Assembly: GCA_964370795.1 (NCBI GenBank)
Contig: CAYJME010000006.1
Span: forward strand, 1-35,115
Direction: 5' to 3'
Length of the DNA: 35,115 nucleotides
Origin: JAHFOW01 sp964370795
GTDB lineage: Bacteria > Planctomycetota > Brocadiia > Brocadiales > Brocadiaceae
Of this stretch, positions 22,297 through 31,352 are shown one piece after another. The notes beneath the pieces were generated by a model. The model saw nothing but the letters and a program-made list of their open reading frames with translations. It made no database searches and was not told the origin of the DNA. Numbering within the stretch: position 1 is the stretch's first letter; every line of letters begins with the position of its first letter. Both the position numbers and the translations under genes were made by a program.

Positions 22297-23475
22297 TTGT
22301 TTAAACCGACAAAAACCAAACTCAGCATCTTCTTTCTTATCCTAACATTCCTGCCGCTTGTTATTATGAGACTGGTTGTGTACCCCGCTACCTTTCATAC
22401 GCTTAAGGCCGAAATCATTAAAAACCTGAATGTAGCCGCGCATAAGCAGGCCGAATTGATTTCGCAATGGATGGAAAAATACACCGCCGACGCACAGCGT
22501 ATTGCAAACAATCCTTTTATTCTCCTGTCTCTCCAGTCAAATCCTGAAAATTCAGAATTTTTGAAAAATCTGGATAGCGTAAAATATTTCGGCTATCTCT
22601 GGAAGGAGTACGGCCATAAAGAGGTATTTATTGCCGACCGTGAGGGTGTCGTGAGGATTGCTTCAAGAAAGGAACTTATAGGAACGAATATTTCGGGAAA
22701 AGACTTTTTCCGATCCGCTCTTACGGGCGCGCTCTTCGCCACAAACATCATACCGTCAGAGGCGCCCATTGAAAATGAATCTGGCATACGGGAAACTGGC
22801 GTGCCTACCATACTCGTTTCCGCCCCGATAAGGGACAAGTCGAATGCTGTCGCCGGCACAGTGACGCTGAGGATCGATGTCTCCGAAATTAATACTATGA
22901 TGCAAAATATTCACCTTGGAGAAACGGGGGAAACCTATCTGGTCAACGGATACGGATATATGCTCACAGAATCGCGGTTTGCAGAAGATTTGAAAAAACA
23001 ACAAAGAATCGATAAACGAACTGCGCTTGCACTGAAGGTTGCACACCCACAAACAGGTATGATCACAAAAGGAGTGAGCGAGTGTCTCAAAGGCTCTGAT
23101 GGGTTTGACTCCGAAGGATACCTGGATTACCGGGGGGTGAATGTGCTGGGATTCTGGCACTGGATGGCGGATTATGGCTGGGGCGTGATTGCCGAGATCG
23201 ACGTGGATGAAGGATATGGGCCGTTGTACCAATTGAGGAATTCCATGATGTCCGTCTTTGGACTGGTATCAGTTGGGGTTGTTATTGTCGCGTTCTTTCT
23301 GGGCAAGAAGATTTCGGCGCCAATCCATTATATCTCTGAAACGGCAAAGAAGATTTCTGAGGGAAGTTATTCCACCAGGGTCGTCTACCAATCTGACGAT
23401 GAAGTAGGCAAACTTGCCAGCGCCATAAACAAGATGGCAGAGGATTTGGAAAATACGAAATTAAATACGAGGTAA
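22297..23475 (+). CDS. Cache-HAMP membrane sensor without output domain
   Basis: 392 residues. TM1 lies near 9-30, a large extracytoplasmic double-Cache sensor spans about 35-310 (GKDFFRSALTGALFATNIIP, GETGETYLVNGYGYMLTESR, GVIAEIDVDEGY), TM2 about 317-335, and HAMP 336-388 (ISAPIHYISETAKKISEGSY, DDEVGKLASAINKMAEDL). It then stops. Full-length relatives continue into kinase, GGDEF or chemoreceptor modules. The start is TTG with GGAG six bases upstream. The stop is six bases before rarA, so the two are probably co-transcribed. Either the output domain was lost or the protein works through a partner. Confidence 0.85.
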   Translation: MFKPTKTKLSIFFLILTFLPLVIMRLVVYPATFHTLKAEIIKNLNVAAHKQAELISQWMEKYTADAQRIANNPFILLSLQSNPENSEFLKNLDSVKYFGYLWKEYGHKEVFIADREGVVRIASRKELIGTNISGKDFFRSALTGALFATNIIPSEAPIENESGIRETGVPTILVSAPIRDKSNAVAGTVTLRIDVSEINTMMQNIHLGETGETYLVNGYGYMLTESRFAEDLKKQQRIDKRTALALKVAHPQTGMITKGVSECLKGSDGFDSEGYLDYRGVNVLGFWHWMADYGWGVIAEIDVDEGYGPLYQLRNSMMSVFGLVSVGVVIVAFFLGKKISAPIHYISETAKKISEGSYSTRVVYQSDDEVGKLASAINKMAEDLENTKLNTR

Positions 23476-23481
23476 AAAACA

Positions 23482-24822
23482 TTGAAAATACAACAAAAAA
23501 GTCTCTTTGATACAAAGACACCAACAGTAAAAAAACAACCACTGGCCGACCGGATGAGACCACGCAATCTGAAAGAATTCGTGGGACAGGAACACCTTGT
23601 GGGTTCCGGTAAAATATTACACAGGCTCGTGGAGAACAAGGAACTCGTGTCCCTCATTTTCTGGGGGCCGCCAGGAGTTGGGAAAACCACGCTCGCTGCT
23701 ATCATTGCACAGGCCATGGACGCCCACTCTGTCTCTTTTTCTGCCGTGTTATCGGGCGTCAAGGATATTCGGGAAGTCATAGATGAGGCCAGAGATCAAT
23801 TAAAATATTATCAGAAAAAAACCATCCTCTTTGTAGATGAAATCCACCGGTTTAACAAGGCGCAACAGGACGCATTCCTCCATCACGTTGAGAACGGTAC
23901 GATTACCCTCATTGGCGCTACCACCGAAAACCCGTCTTTTGAGATTAATGCCCCCCTCTTATCACGCTGTAAGGTACTGATGCTGGAACAACTCACCGAA
24001 GAACATCTCAAGACCATCATGAACAATGCCCTCCAGGATAAGGAACGCGGGCTTGGGACTCTGGACGTTGAAATTCCCGGAGACGTCTTTGATTTCATCG
24101 CCCAATTTTCGCATGGTGATGCACGATCTGCCTTAAATTCCCTGGAGGCGGCTGTTATGCTGATAAAACCCGATCAAACGGGCAAGCGAATCGTAACCCT
24201 GGAAATAGCACAGGAGGCCATGCAGCGGAAGGCGCTCCTCTATGATAAAGGAGGCGAGGAACACTACAATGTGATTTCGGCATTCATCAAGTCCATGCGG
24301 GGCAGCGACCCGGACGCCGCCCTCTACTGGCTGGCGCGCATGCTGGAGGCGGGAGAAGACCCCCTCTTTATCGCACGGCGCATGATCATATTTGCTGCGG
24401 AAGATATTGGAAATGCAGACCCACAGGCGCTGCAACTGGCCATTTCCGTTAAGGACGCCTTTGATTTTATTGGAATGCCTGAAGGATGGATTCCCCTTGC
24501 CCAGGGCGTTACCTACCTGGCTTGCGCGCCGAAGAGTAATGCCTCATACATGGCTTATCAGGAGGCATCAAAAGACGTCAAAGGGAAAGGGGCGCTGCCG
24601 GTGCCATTTCATATCAGAAATGCCCCTACTTCTCTCATGAAAGACATGGGATATGGCAAGGGCTATAAATACCCGCATAGTTACGGTGGATACGTGGATC
24701 AGAGTCACATGCCGGACGAGCTACAGGACAGAGAATATTATAAACCGACAGAAAACGGATTTGATAAGATCATTAAGGAGCGGTTGGAACATCATAAAAG
24801 CGGGCGCAGCCAATCAAAATAA
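23482..24822 (+). CDS. rarA: Replication-associated recombination AAA+ ATPase RarA (MgsA)
   Basis: 446 residues. It acts at stalled replication forks. The N terminus reads PLADRMRPRNLKEFVGQEHL; Walker A GPPGVGKTT lies at 62-70, Walker B LFVDEIHR at 116-123, sensor 1 GATTENPSF at 145-153 and an Arg-finger region LLSRC at 159-163. The C-terminal MgsA tetramerisation domain follows (RGSDPDAALYWLARMLEAGE, RRMIIFAAEDIGNADP, NAPTSLMKDMGYGKGYKYPH). The start is TTG at 23482, with GAGG overlapping the upstream stop region. Length and motifs are complete. Confidence 0.96.
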   Translation: MKIQQKSLFDTKTPTVKKQPLADRMRPRNLKEFVGQEHLVGSGKILHRLVENKELVSLIFWGPPGVGKTTLAAIIAQAMDAHSVSFSAVLSGVKDIREVIDEARDQLKYYQKKTILFVDEIHRFNKAQQDAFLHHVENGTITLIGATTENPSFEINAPLLSRCKVLMLEQLTEEHLKTIMNNALQDKERGLGTLDVEIPGDVFDFIAQFSHGDARSALNSLEAAVMLIKPDQTGKRIVTLEIAQEAMQRKALLYDKGGEEHYNVISAFIKSMRGSDPDAALYWLARMLEAGEDPLFIARRMIIFAAEDIGNADPQALQLAISVKDAFDFIGMPEGWIPLAQGVTYLACAPKSNASYMAYQEASKDVKGKGALPVPFHIRNAPTSLMKDMGYGKGYKYPHSYGGYVDQSHMPDELQDREYYKPTENGFDKIIKERLEHHKSGRSQSK

Positions 24823-24851
24823 TATAATGAGAAGCAATTACGTTTTCTCTT

Positions 24852-25862
24852 TCACAATCCCAACATGTATTCAATCACCTTTTTCTCTGGCACAAATGGG
24901 CTGAATTGACAGAGACCCAGGTTTTCTCTTGCAACCGTAATTAATTCTTCTTCTGATGATATATTTTCAGCGTAAAATCGTCCGGCAACAAGTAACGCTT
25001 CTTTGGGTACAAGGCCTACGATCTCACTTCCGGTGACACGCACACCCTGTATTTGAGCCTGTTTTTTGACTTCTTCAAAGGCTACCTGCATCGGAGTAAC
25101 CTTATAATTCTGCAGGTTCATGGAAACCTGTGTTATACCACGTTCATTTAAATATACCCCCATCGCCTGCACGTGTTGCAAGAGACCCGGTATCCGTACC
25201 TTTTCACCCTTTTCGTTGGTCTTCATTACTCCAGAAGACCTTATGACACCTGAAATATTGTTGGCTATTTGTATGTCCTGTGTATCAAGATTTACATTGT
25301 AGGCAATCAGGAATTCCCGTGCGCCGATTACCGTTGCGCCAGTCCTTTTTACCTGTTCGTTAAATTCTATCGGGCAGTAGTCGGGTCGCCACCGTTTATC
25401 CTTCAGCTTCACGGCGAGTCCCTCATATTCACCCTTCCTTATATCTGACAGCAAACGTCGTTCTGGCACAGAGGAAGCCTCGCCGTAGAGATACACAGGG
25501 ATGCCAAGCCATTCGCCCACTTCCCTGCCTAATGATCGGGCAAGGGCAACGCACTCCTCCATAGAAACATGAGTCACAGGGACAAACGGGCAGACATCTG
25601 TAGCTCCAACACGGGGATGGGCGCCCTTGTGGCAGGACATATCAATAATCTCAGCAGCTATCTCTATAGCATAAAACGCAGCATCCCTGACAGCCTCCGG
25701 TTTACCGGCAAAGGTGACGACCGTGCGATTGTAGTCTGCATTTGATTCTATATTGAGCAGTTTTACATCTTTTACCTTATCAATTTCACCAGCGATTTGA
25801 GCTATTTTTCGGGTATCGCGGCCTTCGCTGAAATTGGGGACGCATTCGACGATTTTTATCAT
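24852..25862 (-). CDS. ftcD: Glutamate formimidoyltransferase
   Basis: 336 residues, the formiminotransferase unit alone without the cyclodeaminase domain. It transfers the formimino group from formiminoglutamate to tetrahydrofolate (histidine breakdown and one-carbon metabolism). ECVPNFSEGRD opens the protein; the catalytic His lies in CHKGAHPRVGATDV (His82), and RWRPDYCP, TGATVIGAREFLIAYNVNL and NLQNYKVTPM are further family motifs. No hut genes or cyclodeaminase are adjacent. It is convergent with rarA, 29 bp apart, with no strong terminator between. Confidence 0.95.
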   Translation of the reverse strand: MIKIVECVPNFSEGRDTRKIAQIAGEIDKVKDVKLLNIESNADYNRTVVTFAGKPEAVRDAAFYAIEIAAEIIDMSCHKGAHPRVGATDVCPFVPVTHVSMEECVALARSLGREVGEWLGIPVYLYGEASSVPERRLLSDIRKGEYEGLAVKLKDKRWRPDYCPIEFNEQVKRTGATVIGAREFLIAYNVNLDTQDIQIANNISGVIRSSGVMKTNEKGEKVRIPGLLQHVQAMGVYLNERGITQVSMNLQNYKVTPMQVAFEEVKKQAQIQGVRVTGSEIVGLVPKEALLVAGRFYAENISSEEELITVARENLGLCQFSPFVPEKKVIEYMLGL

Positions 25863-25989
25863 AGGTTAAACAGAAAAGTATGCGGATAAACACAGCTCGG
25901 TTGTTAAGAAAAAATGTAACAAACAAATTTTTTTGCACGGAAAAAAAACTAATTTTTTATTGTAGAGCCGGTACCGTTTGATCGCCAAT

Positions 25990-26025
25990 AAACCGTTTAA
26001 ACGGATTAATCTGTTTAAACGGTTT
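25990..26025. repeat. 36-bp palindrome rich in GTTTAAAC
   Basis: AAACCGTTTAAAC...GTTTAAACGGTTT around a GATTAATC centre; only one pair in 18 deviates, and that is a G.T wobble. It lies between the EamA and ftcD genes. Related sequence is at 31001-31047. Confidence 0.8.
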
Positions 26026-26083
26026 GAACCGATTTAACTTAGAAATAATCCCGGCACGTTAAGACAGTTTTAAAATTCGATAG

Positions 26084-26948
26084 TTACAATATCGTAATTA
26101 TAATTACCCCAACAATCATAACAATACCGCCGATTAATCGCTCGGTTATGTTTTTTTCTTTAAACCAGAGCGCGCCATACATAATACCAAAAAGGAGACT
26201 CGTGCGCTTTACTGAAATGACGTAGGAAACTTCTATCAGGTTTACCGCAAGAAAATGGGCAATTGTGGATAGCGCCACAGTTAGTCCAATCAGGCTAAAC
26301 ATGCCAACATGAGAAAACACATTTTTTGGTCTCCCCTGGTTCTTCCACATGAGCGCCGGAAAAAAGGCGATTGCAAGCATGGGAAGGTAGGTAGCAGAAA
26401 AGAATAAGGGACTGGAATGAAGTATGGCCATCTTCCCCAGGTTTGAGGTAATGCTATAAATAAAGGCAACGAGGATCATATAGAGCGAACCCCGTTCACG
26501 ACGAATGGCCCTGAATGGCTCCAATATGCCTTTTTTGGTGGTTGTTACATTGAGCAGGTATGCTCCTGTTGCGGTAAACAGTATACCAACCATCCCGTAT
26601 TTATCAACCTTCTCCCCCAATATAAGATATGAGGTAAATATCATAAAAACGGGGGTTAACGCCAGGAACGGCAAGGTCAGCGACAAAGGAGACCTTTTAA
26701 TAGCCTTCATATATAAGATGAGCGCCGTTGTTTCCAGGGGAAGTAAAAAAATGAGCGCCAGGAAAAAATGGAAGTCTAACCTGGGTATCCTGATAAAAAA
26801 CAAAATTATCAATAAGAAGGGCGCTGCAAATCCACAGCGTACCCACCCAATGAGGTATTCGTCACTTTGACTCAGTGATTTTTTACAGAGGGGCGTCTGC
26901 TGATGCAATGAAAAAGGCGCAGAGCAGGGATAAGGGTAACCAGTTCAA
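26084..26948 (-). pseudogene. EamA/DMT-family transporter with a single-base frameshift near its N terminus
   Basis: Most of the gene (from about 26889 down to 26084) reads as a ten-helix drug/metabolite transporter: DEYLIGWVRCGFAAPFLL, LILYMKAIKRSPLSLTLPFL, the second EamA repeat, and terminal GGIVMIVGVIIITIL. The expected first helix (MNWLPLSLLCAFFIASADA, from a TTG at 26948) is in another frame. The two join as ...ASADA-LCKKSLSQSD if one base is removed from the GGGG at 26890-26893 (CCCC on the coding strand), giving 287 residues. Without that correction the product starts at a TTG at 26908 and lacks helix 1. Either a recent frameshift mutation or an assembly error in a short homopolymer. 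Substrate unknown. Confidence 0.8.
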
Positions 26949-26975
26949 ATTTAATCATTAAAACAGTAAAGAAAC

Positions 26976-27106
26976 CACAGATTTCTCAGATTACACAGAT
27001 TTCAAATTAGTCCCCCTTAGCAAAGGGGGATTTAGGGGGTTGTGTTTTTCCCCACCGTATTCATTAATATCAGAGTATTTTACAACCCCCTGACTCCCCC
27101 TTTTTT
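26976..27106. repeat. ACAGATTTC tandem and CCCCCTT palindromic element beside an assembly gap
   Basis: CACAGATTTC-type units (26976-27003) are followed by the hairpin CCCCCTT-AGCA-AAGGGGG (27012-27029). AGGGGGTTGT at 27034-27043 pairs exactly with ACAACCCCCT at 27082-27091. The right arm runs directly into the N gap. No gene is present. Confidence 0.75.
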
Positions 27107-27116
27107 NNNNNNNNNN
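27107..27116. other. Assembly gap (10 N) at the edge of a palindromic repeat
   Basis: Placeholder gap at the end of a CCCCCTTTTTT arm; its true length cannot be judged from the flanks. Confidence 0.95.
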
Positions 27117-27212
27117 ACCCACAAACCCGCTTAAATAAAATGAAACATCTATGACCTCGCGGTCACAAGAGAGCATGAAAATGACATTTTCAGGTGAAAT
27201 TTCCTATGCAAT

Positions 27213-27704
27213 TTAGTTATTTAATTTATATCCAATTTTTCTCAGGAATTGTTTGCGGATCTGAACGTCTTTTTCAGTCTCAATACCCTTTGGGCTAAAC
27301 CCGTCAATGACGCCCAGTATCCCCCTTCCCTGTTCGGTTTCAGCCACAATGACCTGAACAGGATTTGCGGTAGCACAAAAGATGGAGCACACCTCCGGAC
27401 AATTTTTAACGCCATTTAATACATTAACGGGAAATGCATCTTTGATAAGGATAATAAAGGTATGCCCTGCTCCAATATTGACAGCATTTTTTGTGGCAAT
27501 CTCTCTAAGATAGTTATCGTTTCCTTCAGTCCTGACGAGACACGGACCCGACGCCTCACAAAATGCAATACCAAACTTAATACCGGGCACGGCATTCACC
27601 ATGATTTCGTACAGGTCTTCAGTTGTTTTTATAAAGTGCGTCTGTCCAATGATTATATTGGCGCCGTCAGGTATTTCTACTTTAACAGTCTTGATTTCAA
27701 CCAT
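27213..27704 (-). CDS. Adenosine-specific kinase (PF04008 family)
   Basis: 163 residues, full family length. It shows IKTVKVEIPDGANIIIGQTH, GIKFGIAFCEASGPCLVRTE, GAGHTFIILIKDAFPVNVLN, CSIFCATANPVQVIVAETEQ and GRGILGVIDGFSPKGIE, the hallmark blocks of this compact family known mostly from archaea and thermophilic or anaerobic bacteria. Biochemical data for archaeal members indicate adenosine binding or kinase activity; the physiological role is unclear. AGGATG before the ATG serves as ribosome binding site. It is upstream of nothing obviously related: the DNA ahead is a repeat region, and behind it, 38 bp upstream in window order, are M16 peptidases. Confidence 0.9.
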   Translation of the reverse strand: MVEIKTVKVEIPDGANIIIGQTHFIKTTEDLYEIMVNAVPGIKFGIAFCEASGPCLVRTEGNDNYLREIATKNAVNIGAGHTFIILIKDAFPVNVLNGVKNCPEVCSIFCATANPVQVIVAETEQGRGILGVIDGFSPKGIETEKDVQIRKQFLRKIGYKLNN

Positions 27705-27742
27705 AGTTCATCCTAAATAACCTTGTCCTTTGCGATGAATTT

Positions 27743-29233
27743 TTATTTTAACTCTATACTATTCACCTTCCCAAAATTATCGAGGGGTTTATCAAATTTT
27801 TCTTTGTCGCCAATAACGAGTATCTTGACGTCTTCGGGACGCAGGTATTTTTTGGCTACGCGCTGGATATCTTCCTGAGTAACAGCCTGCACATTGTCCA
27901 GGTAGGTTTCAAGGTAATTTAAGGGTAATTCCTCATACTCGATATCCACCTTCTGGGCGACAATACTGGCGCTGGTGGTAAAGCGGAAGATAAACTGGTT
28001 CATAAAGGTTTCTTTTGCCATGGACAGTTCATCTTTATCAACAGGCGCCTTGCGCATCTTGTCTATTTCTTCCAGGGTAATGGAAATCGCCCGGTTTGTG
28101 GATTCTAACTTTGTCTGTAACGAAACATAAAACATCCCGATATCCCGTGATGTCTGAAAGTCGCTGTATGCCGAATAAGCAAGACCCTCATCAGAGCGAA
28201 TCCTGCTGGTAATCCGGGCCGTAAAGCTTCCGCCGCCCAGGATAAAGTTCATAAGCTTGACAGGGAAATAATCAGGACTCTTTCGGTTGATTCCCAGATG
28301 TCCTACCATGACACTTGCCTGGTTAACATCTTTAAACGCATAATTCACGGACTTTTCGTATCGCCTCTCGACCTTTGGAATTTCGGGAAACTGAATCTCT
28401 TCTTTTTTCCACCCGGCGAATACCGTATTCAGCTTCCTGATAATCTCATCTTTGTTGAAGTCGCCTGAAATACCCATAATGATATTATTCGGATGAAAAT
28501 ATTTCTTATGAAAGGCGACCATGTCATCCCGCGTAATTTTCTCAATCGTTTCAGGGACACCATCCACCTTTCGACTGTAAGGATGTTTACGGTCATACAT
28601 AATCTTCCGAAATTCCCTGCCTGCTATTTGCTGAGGATTGTCGTTTTCCCGCCGGATGGATTCGAGCACTTCATCCTTTCGCATCCTGATCTTGTCATCG
28701 GGAAATGCAGGATTCATAAGCACATCGGCAAATATTTTCAGCCCGTTGTCAACATCACGACTGAGTATTGATAAACTTGCGCTGCCCGATTCCCGTTCTA
28801 TTGAGGTCTCTACGGACGCTGCCATATACTCGAGTTCCTCATTCATTTTATCGGCAGGCATGGACAGCGTGCCGCCGCTTCTCAACACATAACCCGTAAG
28901 ACTCGCCAAACCGGCCTTTTCCGGGGATTCATAAATCGAACCTGTTCGAATGCGTGCGGTAATGTTAAATATCGGCAGATCGTGGTCTTCCAGGAGGTAC
29001 AGCATCATCCCATTTTCCAACACCACCCTATCCACCTTTGGCGGAACAAAATTGAGCGGTTTAAACTTAAAACCTGAAATTATCTTTGCCCCCTCAGATT
29101 CGGGTTTGCCTACTGATGGAGCTGCCGGGTGTTGATGCCCCTGCGGCTGGGCATAGATAACCGAAGAAGCGTCAAGAGAAAACAAACATGCCAGAAATAT
29201 AACCGGTAATACAAAATATTTTCGTACATTCAC
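27743..29233 (-). CDS. M16-family peptidase-like protein, non-catalytic partner
   Basis: 496 residues with a signal peptide (residues 1-28, ending VIYAQ) and two M16 repeats. The zinc motif HxxEH is missing: the equivalent segment reads KAGLASLTGYVLRSGGT. The substrate-binding R/Y-type loop of the partner subunit is present (GGGSFTARITSRIRSDEGLA). This matches the inactive half of two-subunit M16 peptidases. It starts at GTG with GGAG eight bases upstream and lies 109 bp downstream of the catalytic gene on the same strand. The pair should act outside the cytosol on peptides. Confidence 0.9.
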   Translation of the reverse strand: MNVRKYFVLPVIFLACLFSLDASSVIYAQPQGHQHPAAPSVGKPESEGAKIISGFKFKPLNFVPPKVDRVVLENGMMLYLLEDHDLPIFNITARIRTGSIYESPEKAGLASLTGYVLRSGGTLSMPADKMNEELEYMAASVETSIERESGSASLSILSRDVDNGLKIFADVLMNPAFPDDKIRMRKDEVLESIRRENDNPQQIAGREFRKIMYDRKHPYSRKVDGVPETIEKITRDDMVAFHKKYFHPNNIIMGISGDFNKDEIIRKLNTVFAGWKKEEIQFPEIPKVERRYEKSVNYAFKDVNQASVMVGHLGINRKSPDYFPVKLMNFILGGGSFTARITSRIRSDEGLAYSAYSDFQTSRDIGMFYVSLQTKLESTNRAISITLEEIDKMRKAPVDKDELSMAKETFMNQFIFRFTTSASIVAQKVDIEYEELPLNYLETYLDNVQAVTQEDIQRVAKKYLRPEDVKILVIGDKEKFDKPLDNFGKVNSIELK

Positions 29234-29342
29234 ATTAACATCTCCTCATCATTTTTAAACTGAAAAACTGTTTGGTTGCATTGTTTATCATAATTTATTT
29301 GTTGGGTTTCGTTCCCACTCAACCCAGCCTACAACTGAAGAA

Positions 29343-30899
29343 TTAATTGACAGACGCCTTTCCGGATTTAATATCTTCCTTTGCCTCCTTCGGCTTGTTA
29401 TTGTTATTATTCTCCTTTTTTACCAGTACGGCTACCGTCCTGTTGGTCTTTGTAAGGTACTTCTTTGCCACCCGCATGACGTCATCGGCGGTTACCCTGG
29501 CAATCTTATCCATAAAGGTATTAATATAGTGCCAATCTGAAAGTACTTCAAAATGGCCTATTTCATTAGCGAGACCTGAAGCAGAGTTAAGGCCCATGAT
29601 AAAATCAGCCTCCATCTGGTTCTTGATCTTCTGTAATTCCCAGTCTGACGGCGGGACAGTCTTGAGTTTTTCAATTTCATCATAAATAGCAGTTTCCACC
29701 TCAGCTACGGTATGAGGGGCACGAGGGGCGGCAAAAAAGACAAACGTATCAGGGTACTTTCCTATTTCATCGGAAGCATGCGCCATGACGGCAATACGTT
29801 TATCCTCAATCAAGGATTTGTACAACCGGGACGTCCTGCCCGCGGTGAGGAGCGAACTCACAACATCCAGCGCATACAAATCGGGATGACCGATCTCCGG
29901 AATATGATATGCAATAGCTATATAGGGGTTAGAATCAAATTCAACCTCCACGCGACGCTCCCCCTTCTGCTCCGGTTCAACGGTCTTTACCTTTGGCGGA
30001 GAGGTTTGTGACGGGATATCGCTAAAATATTTTTCTACCAGATTTACAGCATCTGCCTGATTAAAATCCCCCACCATGACGATTACCGCATTATTGGGGG
30101 CATAATACCGTTTAATATACTCTTCTACCTCCGCTTTTGTTATGTTTTGCACGTCCGAGCGCCAACCAATGGTAGGCCAATTATACGGATGTGCGACAAA
30201 GGCTGTCGCATTTAATTGCTCCAGCAAGGTACCAAACGGACTATTTTCCAACCTGAGCCTTCTTTCCTCCATGACCACATCCCGCTCAGAATAAAATTCC
30301 CTGAGCACAAGATTTTTCATCCGATCTGACTCAATAAACGCCCACAGTTCCAGCTTATTGGCAGGAATGTCACAGAAGTAGTACGTTCCATCGGTACTTG
30401 TGGCTGCGTTCAACCCGGATGCCCCGTGTCGTAAATACAAAGAGAAGACCTCATCCTTCACCACCAGTTCCCTGAGTTTTTTTCTCACGTCGTCTAACTC
30501 TTTTTCCAGAGCCGCAGTCTTTTTTCTGTCGGCCGTATCTCCGTTATTTTTCTCTGCAGCAATTTTTATAACCAGGTCATCCTCCCGGCCGAGCAAGGGT
30601 TTTTCAGCATGGTAATCCCTGGTGCCAAACATCCTGGTGCCCTTGAACATCATATGTTCAAACAGGTGTGAAACCCCCGTAATTCCAGGTCGTTCATCAA
30701 CAGAACCTACTTTATAATCAATACGGACGCACACAATAGGCACGTCATGTTTTTCCAGCATGAGTAATTTTAAGCCATTTTTAAACACATGCTCTTTTAC
30801 ATCAAGCTTCAGTGGGTCTGCAAATGCCCTGTTTAAAGAAGAAATTAAGACAAGAACGGTCATGAAGCTTACAATGTACGATACCGCTTTTTTTCTCAT
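29343..30899 (-). CDS. M16-family zinc metallopeptidase, catalytic subunit
   Basis: About 518 residues from the chosen ATG at 30899 (MRKKAVSYIV), which begins a clean signal peptide ending AFA-DP and has AGGAG upstream; in-frame starts at 30917 and 30938 are possible. The zinc and catalytic motif HLFEHMMFKGT (His78, Glu81, His82) is intact, and the third ligand Glu lies in the MEERRLRLENSP region. A charged, coiled-coil-like insertion of about 60 residues (LGREDDLVIKIAAEKNNGD onward) separates them, longer than in typical M16 proteins. It is the first gene of the M16 pair. Confidence 0.92.
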   Translation of the reverse strand: MRKKAVSYIVSFMTVLVLISSLNRAFADPLKLDVKEHVFKNGLKLLMLEKHDVPIVCVRIDYKVGSVDERPGITGVSHLFEHMMFKGTRMFGTRDYHAEKPLLGREDDLVIKIAAEKNNGDTADRKKTAALEKELDDVRKKLRELVVKDEVFSLYLRHGASGLNAATSTDGTYYFCDIPANKLELWAFIESDRMKNLVLREFYSERDVVMEERRLRLENSPFGTLLEQLNATAFVAHPYNWPTIGWRSDVQNITKAEVEEYIKRYYAPNNAVIVMVGDFNQADAVNLVEKYFSDIPSQTSPPKVKTVEPEQKGERRVEVEFDSNPYIAIAYHIPEIGHPDLYALDVVSSLLTAGRTSRLYKSLIEDKRIAVMAHASDEIGKYPDTFVFFAAPRAPHTVAEVETAIYDEIEKLKTVPPSDWELQKIKNQMEADFIMGLNSASGLANEIGHFEVLSDWHYINTFMDKIARVTADDVMRVAKKYLTKTNRTVAVLVKKENNNNNKPKEAKEDIKSGKASVN

Positions 30900-31000
30900 G
30901 GTTTTACAACTCCTCATTTTCTCCACGGTTTTATTCAAAAAATTAAATTAGGCCTTGTTTTACGAGGCAAAAACAACGTTATTATTTTATTTACAGCGCT

Positions 31001-31047
31001 GTTTAAACCGTTTAAGCGGCTTAAGCTGTTTAAACCGCTTAACCTGT
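31001..31047. repeat. GTTTAAACCG / TTAAGCGG palindrome cluster
   Basis: GTTTAAACCG occurs at 31001-31010 and again at 31028-31037; TTAAGCGG (31012-31019) pairs with CCGCTTAA (31035-31042). It resembles the palindrome at 25990-26025. Confidence 0.7.
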
Positions 31048-31176
31048 TTGGTCTGTACAAACGGTTATAGGGATAAACCCCCGTGCTACGAGATCATTTA
31101 AAATTCCTTCACATTAATTCTTTAATAACGCATTTTATCAGCCAAATGTTTCACTTACAATCTATAAAATTTTCTC

Positions 31177-31206
31177 TTGAAATGCTTCTTGAATAAAGAA
31201 TATATT
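31177..31206 (+). promoter_or_regulatory. Possible sigma-70 promoter of the TPR-TlpA gene
   Basis: TTGAAA (31177-31182), an 18-base spacer, TATATT (31201-31206). Transcription would include the inverted repeat at 31236-31309 in the leader. The call is based only on consensus similarity. Confidence 0.3.
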
Positions 31207-31235
31207 CTGTGGTAATATAAAAAAACGTAACTTTA

Positions 31236-31309
31236 GTAGGGGCGAAGCATTTGCCAGATTGAGGTATAAACACACTTATGCCAATTTATGGCAAATGCTT
31301 CGCCCCTAC
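31236..31309. repeat. Inverted repeat with perfect 21-bp arms
   Basis: The left arm (31236-31256, beginning GTAGGGGCGAAGC) and right arm (31289-31309, ending GCTTCGCCCCTAC) are exact complements around a 32-base loop, 43 bp upstream of the TlpA start codon. It could be a MITE-like repeat or a structured leader. Confidence 0.85.
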
Positions 31310-31352
31310 ACAGAAGGGGTATTCTTCATAACAACTTAAGGAGTCTATGCAT

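Larger units (their letters stand above)
30900..31352. other. Divergent intergenic region with palindromes and a leader hairpin
   Basis: About 450 bp between the divergent M16 and TlpA genes. It holds a GTTTAAACCG repeat cluster (31001-31047), a possible sigma-70 promoter (31177-31206) and a long inverted repeat (31236-31309). No ORF is supported. Confidence 0.65.

Noticed and set aside
26991..27176. 61-residue minus-strand ORF across the second N gap
   Set aside because: It translates a CCCCC-rich palindromic repeat and spans unknown bases; no family character.
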